Shown one piece after another: positions 5,365 to 9,357 of a stretch of DNA of 9,357 bases. Positions within the stretch are counted from its first letter, which is position 1. Each line of letters begins with the position of its first letter. A program made the position numbers and the translations under genes. Under the pieces are notes generated by a model. The model was not told the DNA's origin and made no database searches. It was given only the letters and a program-made list of their open reading frames with translations. Location of the stretch: positions 1 through 9,357 of the forward strand of contig JBEKZY010000194.1 in assembly GCA_049509395.1 (NCBI GenBank), in the 5' to 3' direction. Source of the stretch: JBEKIK01 sp049509395. GTDB taxonomy: Bacteria > Planctomycetota > Planctomycetia > Pirellulales > Thermoguttaceae.

Positions 5365-6570
5365 ATGAAATACGCCCTGATTATTCCGGATGGATGCGCA
5401 GACGAGCCGCAAGAGGCGCTTGGCGGCAAAACGCCCTTGGAAGCGGCGAATATTCCGGCCATGGACGCCGTGGCCGCGGCAGGAGTGGTGGGGCGATCGA
5501 ACAATACGCCCGCGGAACTTCCAGCCGGATCGGATACGGCCAATCTGAGCCTCTTGGGTTACAATCCATTGGAGCATTTCACCGGCCGGGCGCCTTTGGA
5601 AGCCGCCGCGCAAGGCATCGAACTTGGACCGGAGGATTGGGCCATCCGTTGCAATCTGGTTACCATTCAGGATCAAGTCATGCAATCCTTCACGGCGGGC
5701 CACATATCCACGCCCGAGGCCGCCGAACTGATAAAAACCGCCCAGGAAAAACTGGGCAACGACCGCTGGCAGTTTCACCCCGGCGTGAGTTATCGGAACT
5801 TGCTGTTGTACCGGGGCGCCGGCCGGCCCGCGCCGTTTTCGCCCGATACCCGGACCACGCCCCCCCACGATTTAACGGATAAATCAGTGCTGGACGATTA
5901 CCCCCGCGGACCGGGCAGCGATGTTTTGACCCATCTGATGTCCGCAAGCGAGGATCTCTTCGCCGATCATCCGGTGAATGTCGCCCGGCGCGCGGGCGGC
6001 AAACCGCCGGCTACGAATGTTTGGCTCTGGGGTTTGGGCAGCACGCCTCGATTGACGCCATTTGCCCAATTGTACGGCGTACAAGGGGCGATGATCACCG
6101 CCGTCGATCTTTTGCGCGGACTGGCCGCGCTGATGGGCTGGAAACGGATCGAAGTGCCCGGGGCCACCGGCTACACCGATACCGACTACGCCGCCAAGGG
6201 CCGCTATGCCGTTGAGGCCTTAAAGAATGCCGACCTGGTTTGCGTGCACGTCGAAGCGACTGATGAAGCATCACACGAAGGCAATGCCGCGGCCAAGGTC
6301 AAGGCCCTGGAAGAGATCGACCGGCACATCGTCGGCCCGGTGCATGCGGTTCTGAAGACCTACGGCGAGTATCGCATCCTGGTGAGCCCCGATCATCCCA
6401 CTCCGCTGCGGACAAAAACCCATAGCCATGGTTACGTGCCTTTTGCCCTGGCCGGCACGGGCGTTAAACCCGACGCCGCGACTGTCTACGACGATCCTAT
6501 CGCTGAAAAATCTCCCCTGGTTTTCCATGAGGGGTGGAAATTGATGGGGTATTTTTTAGGCAAGGGCTAA
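5365..6570 (+). CDS. ApgM-family phosphoglycerate mutase-like protein, candidate homoserine kinase
   Basis: The 401-residue protein belongs to the archaeal-type, cofactor-independent phosphoglycerate mutases of the alkaline phosphatase superfamily. Visible features include LIIPDGCAD with metal-ligand Asp9 and GSDTANLSLLGYNP (55-68) with the probable nucleophile Ser56. FTGRAPLEAAAQGI (72-85) and CNLVT (96-100) follow. Metal-ligand candidates include VHVEATDEASHEGN (295-307; Asp300, His304), SPDHPTP (341-347; Asp343, His344) and THSHGYVPFA (352-361). All key positions are present and the length is normal. Family members are either glycolytic mutases (2- to 3-phosphoglycerate) or, by gene-neighbourhood naming (TIGR02535-type), proposed homoserine kinases. 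Its place directly after hom and near aspartokinase favours the second role here (inference); sequence alone does not exclude the first. No ribosome binding site is visible. Confidence 0.9.
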   Translation: MKYALIIPDGCADEPQEALGGKTPLEAANIPAMDAVAAAGVVGRSNNTPAELPAGSDTANLSLLGYNPLEHFTGRAPLEAAAQGIELGPEDWAIRCNLVTIQDQVMQSFTAGHISTPEAAELIKTAQEKLGNDRWQFHPGVSYRNLLLYRGAGRPAPFSPDTRTTPPHDLTDKSVLDDYPRGPGSDVLTHLMSASEDLFADHPVNVARRAGGKPPATNVWLWGLGSTPRLTPFAQLYGVQGAMITAVDLLRGLAALMGWKRIEVPGATGYTDTDYAAKGRYAVEALKNADLVCVHVEATDEASHEGNAAAKVKALEEIDRHIVGPVHAVLKTYGEYRILVSPDHPTPLRTKTHSHGYVPFALAGTGVKPDAATVYDDPIAEKSPLVFHEGWKLMGYFLGKG

Positions 6571-6581
6571 CGACCTTTCCC

Positions 6582-6609
6582 TTGCATTAGGGGGATAATA
6601 AATTATAAT
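6582..6609 (+). promoter_or_regulatory. Likely promoter and AT-rich operator of the toxin-antitoxin pair
   Basis: A perfect TATAAT box (6604-6609) lies 16 nt after a weak TTGCAT (6582-6587). Transcription would start near 6616, only about 18 nt before the antitoxin ATG. A palindrome, ATAAT-AA-ATTAT (6595-6606), overlaps the -10 box; such sites are typical for autorepression by antitoxin or complex. The pair therefore probably has its own promoter inside the biosynthetic cluster. Confidence 0.45.
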
Positions 6610-6633
6610 AAAGAAAAGACCCGAGTTGACTAT

Positions 6634-6915
6634 ATGACTTCGATTCACTTTAAAACACAAATTGGACAGAGTAAAGTCATTCCTTTGCCGGAAGGGATTA
6701 CTATTCCTCTTGGCCCGGCTGAAGTGATCGTTATCTCCCAGGCTTCAACCGTCTCGGAACTCGCTGGGGATGATGTTCCCCGCGTTCCCCAGATCGCTCT
6801 CGACTTAGCGCGTTTTGCAGAACAGTATAAAGATCAAATTTCACTTCCCAGCGATTATGCCATAAATCACGATCATTATCTCCACGGCGCCCCAAAATGG
6901 ATTGATTCCAAGTGA
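6634..6915 (+). CDS. Putative VapB-like antitoxin
   Basis: This 93-residue protein lies directly before a PIN-domain gene and overlaps it by four bases (GTGA), the usual antitoxin-toxin order. The N-terminus (MTSIHFKTQIGQSKVIPLPEG, then VIVISQA) is beta-rich, as in swapped-hairpin or AbrB-like antitoxins, but I cannot assign a family. A helical stretch IALDLARFAEQYKDQ (54-68) and a C-terminal HDHYLHGAPKW could wrap around the toxin. The expected roles are binding and inhibiting the PIN toxin and repressing the promoter just upstream. The gene is visibly more AT-rich than the flanking biosynthetic genes, which fits acquisition by transfer. The call rests mainly on context. Confidence 0.7.
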   Translation: MTSIHFKTQIGQSKVIPLPEGITIPLGPAEVIVISQASTVSELAGDDVPRVPQIALDLARFAEQYKDQISLPSDYAINHDHYLHGAPKWIDSK

Positions 6916-7322
6916 AGGAACTTTTTGCTGATACTTTCTATTGGATTGCTCTGCTTAACCCATATGACGGATTTCACACCGCCGTACAAAACTTCTCAAT
7001 TGATGACCGTCTGGTCACGAGCTTGGCTGTTCAAATAGAGGTAATGGACGCATTTTCAGGATCGGAATATTTACGGAAATTAGGCGGGCATTTTTGGGAA
7101 GGTTGTTTGAACAACTCGAATATCAACGTTATTCCCTTAGACACCACATTGCTTGAGCGAACGATGGGTCTATTTAAATGTCGACCCGATAAAACGTGGT
7201 CTTTCACAGATTGTATTTCGTTTATAATAATGCAACAGCGGAATATCGCATTGGCACTGACTGCCGATCAACATTTTCGCCAAGCAGGATTTGAGATTGC
7301 ATTCCCATTGAGCGATTCGTGA
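6912..7322 (+). CDS. PIN-domain toxin, VapC-like ribonuclease
   Basis: The 136-residue protein starts with GTG at 6912, inside the antitoxin stop (GTGA overlap), which suggests coupled translation. It opens with KELFADTFYWIALLNPYD, the typical first strand and helix of PIN domains. The four acidic metal-binding positions can be placed at Asp7, Glu43 (AVQIEVMDAF), Asp100 (SFTDCISFIIM) and Asp119 (ALTADQHFRQAGF). Length and the late DCISF and TADQHF motifs are normal for VapC-type toxins, which cut RNA (often tRNA or rRNA). All catalytic residues look intact, so the toxin is probably active. The gene is AT-richer than its neighbours, as is the antitoxin. It separates the ApgM gene from aspartokinase. 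Confidence 0.85.
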   Translation: MKELFADTFYWIALLNPYDGFHTAVQNFSIDDRLVTSLAVQIEVMDAFSGSEYLRKLGGHFWEGCLNNSNINVIPLDTTLLERTMGLFKCRPDKTWSFTDCISFIIMQQRNIALALTADQHFRQAGFEIAFPLSDS

Positions 7323-7374
7323 ACCTAGCGGATAAAAGCAATCTTTTAAATTTATTTGCTTCCTAAATCTTAAC

Positions 7375-7413
7375 GCGGCCTAAAGCCGCAAATAAACTGC
7401 GACCAATGGTCGC
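7375..7413. repeat. Tandem REP-like hairpins before aspartokinase
   Basis: Two perfect hairpins stand side by side: GCGGC (7375-7379) with GCCGC (7385-7389) around CTAAA, and GCGACC (7399-7404) with GGTCGC (7408-7413) around AAT. An outer TAAAG (7381-7385) / CTTTA (7416-7420) pair is a possible alternative. No T-run follows, so they are not clear terminators. They resemble small repeated extragenic palindromes and lie downstream of the inserted toxin gene. Confidence 0.55.
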
Positions 7414-7427
7414 GACTTTACAAAATC

Positions 7428-7462
7428 CCCCTAAACTCTAGCCCTAATCCCTACTTCCTAAC
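7428..7462 (+). repeat. CCCTNAN-type heptamer array abutting the aspartokinase start codon
   Basis: Five degenerate 7-nt units fill 7428-7462 and end at the base before the ATG at 7463. The clearest are CCCTAAT (7442-7448) and CCCTACT (7449-7455); the last is TCCTAAC. The register relative to the ATG is the same as in the array before the ApgM gene. No Shine-Dalgarno site is present. Confidence 0.6.
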
Positions 7463-9280
7463 ATGTCGATTATCGTACAAAAATTCGGCGGCACGAGCGT
7501 TGCAGACAGCAAGAAGATTTTGGCGGCGGCGCGCAAGGCGATCCGGGTGAAAAACGAAGGAAACCAGGTGGTCATGGTCGTCAGCGCGATGGGCAAGAAC
7601 ACCGACGTGCTGGTGGACCTGGCCAAGGAAATTTCCGACAATCCGCCCGCCCGGGAGATGGACATGCTGCTTTCGACCGGCGAACAAGTCAGCGTGGCTT
7701 TGATGGCGATGGCCATCAATTCGCTGGGCCACGAGGCCATAAGTCTGACCGGCGCGCAAATCGGCATCATCACCGACAGCACGCACACCAAGGCCCGCAT
7801 CCGTTCGATTTCGACCGAGCGGATTCGCAAGGCCCTGGACGAGGGGAAGATCGTCATCGCCGCCGGATTTCAAGGGATGGACGAAGCGTTCAACATAACA
7901 ACCTTGGGCCGCGGCGGCAGCGACACCACGGCGGTGGCCCTGGCAGCGGTCCTCGGCGCGGCATCTTGCGAAATCTACACCGACGTGGACGGCGTTTATA
8001 CCACCGATCCCCGGATCGTGCCCGAGGCCCGGCGGGTCAGCCGTATCAGTTACGACGAGATGCTGGAACTGGCCACGGCCGGGGCGGGCGTAATGCACAA
8101 CCGCTCGATCGAATTCGCCAAGAATTTCTCCGTGCCGGTGCATGTCCGCAGCAGCTTCAGCGACAATCCGGGCACGATGATCGTTCACGATCCGGAATCA
8201 CGGAACACGGCCGTTTGCGGGGCGGCGGTGATCAAAGACGAGGCCCGGGTGACCGTCCGCGGCGTGCCCGACCGCCCGGGAACCGCGGTAGGCATCTTTT
8301 CCAAAATCGCCGCCAAAAACATCTCAATAGACATGATCGTGCAAAACGTGGGAGCGAACGGCCTGGCCGATATGTCTTTTACGGTCGATCGCGATGATTT
8401 GCCGGCCACGCTAAAGGCCATTGAAAAATCCGTCAATGAACTAGGCGGCGAAGGTTTCAACTTCGGCGACGACGTGGCCAAAGTCTCGGTGGTGGGCCTG
8501 GGGATGGCCACGCAGAAGGGCGTGGCCGGCACGATGTTCCGCTCCATGGCCGAGAAGGGCATAAACATCCAGATGATTACCACCAGCGAGATCAAGATAT
8601 CGGTCCTGGTCGACCGGCAATACGCCCAAGAGGCCCTGCGGACCGTGCATGAAGCCTTCCAACTCCACAAACCGCCCGCTGATCTGCTGGCGCATAGCGG
8701 CGCTGTTGCGGCGCATGGCAAGACAGACGCCGCGGAACTGGTAAGACAATTGGAGCGCGTCGCCCGGCTGGAGCGGATGGAAAAATTGATTATCGACAAT
8801 ATAACCCTGGACCAGACACAGTCGCTGGTCACGTTCGTGGACCTGCCCGACATGCCGGGACTGGCCGCGCAGACCTTCGACGAATTGGCCGAGGCCGGCA
8901 TCGTGGTCGATATGATCGTGCAGAGCATAGGGCGCGACAATCGAGCGAATATTTCCGTAACCGTGCCGAGAAAGGATTTGGAAAAAGCGTTGGGTGTCGC
9001 CCGGGACCTGTCCCGGACATTGGGCTGCACCGAACCTACTTATTCGGCGGAAGTGGCGAAGCTTTCGGTTTTCGGCACCGGCATCCGCAGCCACACCGGC
9101 GTGGCCACCCGCATGTTCCAGGCAATGAGCGCTATGGGAATTAATGTCGACATGATCAGCACCAGCGAAGTTCGCATAAACGTGGTTGTGGCAGGCAGCC
9201 ATGGATCAAAGGCCGTTGAAGCACTGAAAAAAGAATTCGCCGACTCCCTGATCGACGGCAACGCAGAACGGAAAAGCTAG
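7463..9280 (+). CDS. lysC: Aspartate kinase with four ACT domains
   Basis: This enzyme phosphorylates aspartate, the first step to lysine, threonine and methionine. The 605-residue protein is longer than the usual 400-460. The kinase domain covers about 1-245, with KFGGTS (7-12), STGEQVS (71-77), TLGRGGSDTTA (147-157) and YTDVDGVYTTDPR (172-184). Four ACT domains follow: about 262-330, 339-400, 445-520 and 531-593. ACT1 and ACT3 share DMIVQ (290-294, 483-487), and ACT2 and ACT4 share G-x7-GVA-x-MF followed by INxxMI(T/S)TSE, so the second pair is a duplication of the first. A linker (401-442) containing VRQLERVARLERME joins the pairs. Cyanobacterial aspartokinases have the same kinase-plus-four-ACT plan. 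Lysine and/or threonine inhibition is expected through these domains. There is no ribosome binding site; a heptamer repeat abuts the ATG. Confidence 0.96.
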   Translation: MSIIVQKFGGTSVADSKKILAAARKAIRVKNEGNQVVMVVSAMGKNTDVLVDLAKEISDNPPAREMDMLLSTGEQVSVALMAMAINSLGHEAISLTGAQIGIITDSTHTKARIRSISTERIRKALDEGKIVIAAGFQGMDEAFNITTLGRGGSDTTAVALAAVLGAASCEIYTDVDGVYTTDPRIVPEARRVSRISYDEMLELATAGAGVMHNRSIEFAKNFSVPVHVRSSFSDNPGTMIVHDPESRNTAVCGAAVIKDEARVTVRGVPDRPGTAVGIFSKIAAKNISIDMIVQNVGANGLADMSFTVDRDDLPATLKAIEKSVNELGGEGFNFGDDVAKVSVVGLGMATQKGVAGTMFRSMAEKGINIQMITTSEIKISVLVDRQYAQEALRTVHEAFQLHKPPADLLAHSGAVAAHGKTDAAELVRQLERVARLERMEKLIIDNITLDQTQSLVTFVDLPDMPGLAAQTFDELAEAGIVVDMIVQSIGRDNRANISVTVPRKDLEKALGVARDLSRTLGCTEPTYSAEVAKLSVFGTGIRSHTGVATRMFQAMSAMGINVDMISTSEVRINVVVAGSHGSKAVEALKKEFADSLIDGNAERKS

Positions 9281-9330
9281 AGTAGTTGAATTTCCGGCGC
9301 GGTTTTTGGCTCTAATCAAAACCCCAACCG

Positions 9331-9349
9331 ACCAACGCTTCGCATTGGT
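9331..9349. repeat. Hairpin downstream of aspartokinase
   Basis: ACCAA (9331-9335) pairs with TTGGT (9345-9349), and GC (9337-9338) with GC (9342-9343), around a TTC loop with one C-A mismatch. No T-run follows in the 8 bases left. It may be another small repeat or part of the end of the transcript; the window edge prevents a decision. The remainder of 9281-9357 shows nothing else. Confidence 0.35.
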
Positions 9350-9357
9350 GCTTGTCG

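Noticed and set aside
5224..5868. Minus-strand open frame (214 codons) across the hom end and the ApgM gene start
   Set aside because: It runs through the repeat-rich gap and opposite catalytic motifs of the ApgM-like protein; the product is Gly/Arg-rich without domain features.
7323..7462. Lysine riboswitch before aspartokinase
   Set aside because: The 140-nt gap contains only small hairpins and the heptamer array; it is too short and lacks the multi-helix core.
8185..9030. Long minus-strand open frame (281 codons) opposite aspartokinase, with a second one at 8441-9202
   Set aside because: It is a mirror of the well-supported lysC coding frame in GC-rich sequence; the translation is rich in Ser, Arg and Ala without recognisable motifs and has no ribosome binding site.
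1..9357. CRISPR array, tRNA, rRNA or insertion sequence
   Set aside because: No regularly spaced identical repeats, no cloverleaf or rRNA-like sequence, and no transposase frame was seen; only small palindromes and short degenerate repeats occur.

Overview
The window looks like a piece of a planctomycete-type chromosome (inferred, not proven). The reasons are the combination of a hom / ApgM-type mutase / four-ACT aspartokinase cluster, a Tat-exported DUF362 protein paired with a membrane polyferredoxin, a small protein that I recall (unverified) as conserved in Planctomycetes, weak use of Shine-Dalgarno sites on the + strand genes, and short degenerate intergenic repeats. Base composition is moderately GC-rich, with AT-rich intergenic gaps.

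Layout. (1) 1-375: C-terminal part of a GGDEF diguanylate cyclase, closed by a clear intrinsic terminator at 419-445. (2) 376-645: gene-free, with an imperfect inverted repeat and a possible promoter. (3) 646-969: a 107-residue conserved hypothetical protein. (4) 3664-1005, minus strand: a two-gene operon, with a Tat-secreted DUF362 protein followed by a 575-residue membrane polyferredoxin with up to six [4Fe-4S] cluster motifs; the genes overlap by 4 nt. The polyferredoxin gene carries a 37-nt REP-like palindrome that is translated in frame. (5) 3665-3966: divergent promoter region, with a perfect 9-nt inverted repeat bracketing the DUF362 promoter. (6) 3967-9280, plus strand: homoserine dehydrogenase, an ApgM-family phosphomutase-like protein, a VapBC-like toxin-antitoxin pair, and aspartokinase with four ACT domains. 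The toxin-antitoxin pair sits between the last two biosynthetic genes.

How the genes work together. Aspartokinase and homoserine dehydrogenase catalyse the first and third steps from aspartate to homoserine. No GHMP-type homoserine kinase lies in the window. The ApgM-like protein between them is the kind of protein that family annotation has proposed as a homoserine kinase replacement, so the cluster plausibly encodes a threonine branch with a non-orthologous third enzyme. The minus-strand pair looks like an electron-transfer module crossing the membrane to an exported DUF362 protein of unknown function.

The less usual signals are (a) heptamer arrays of consensus CCCTNAN that abut the start codons of both the ApgM and aspartokinase genes in the same 7-nt register, (b) the in-frame palindrome inside the polyferredoxin gene, and (c) the inverted repeat around the DUF362 promoter.
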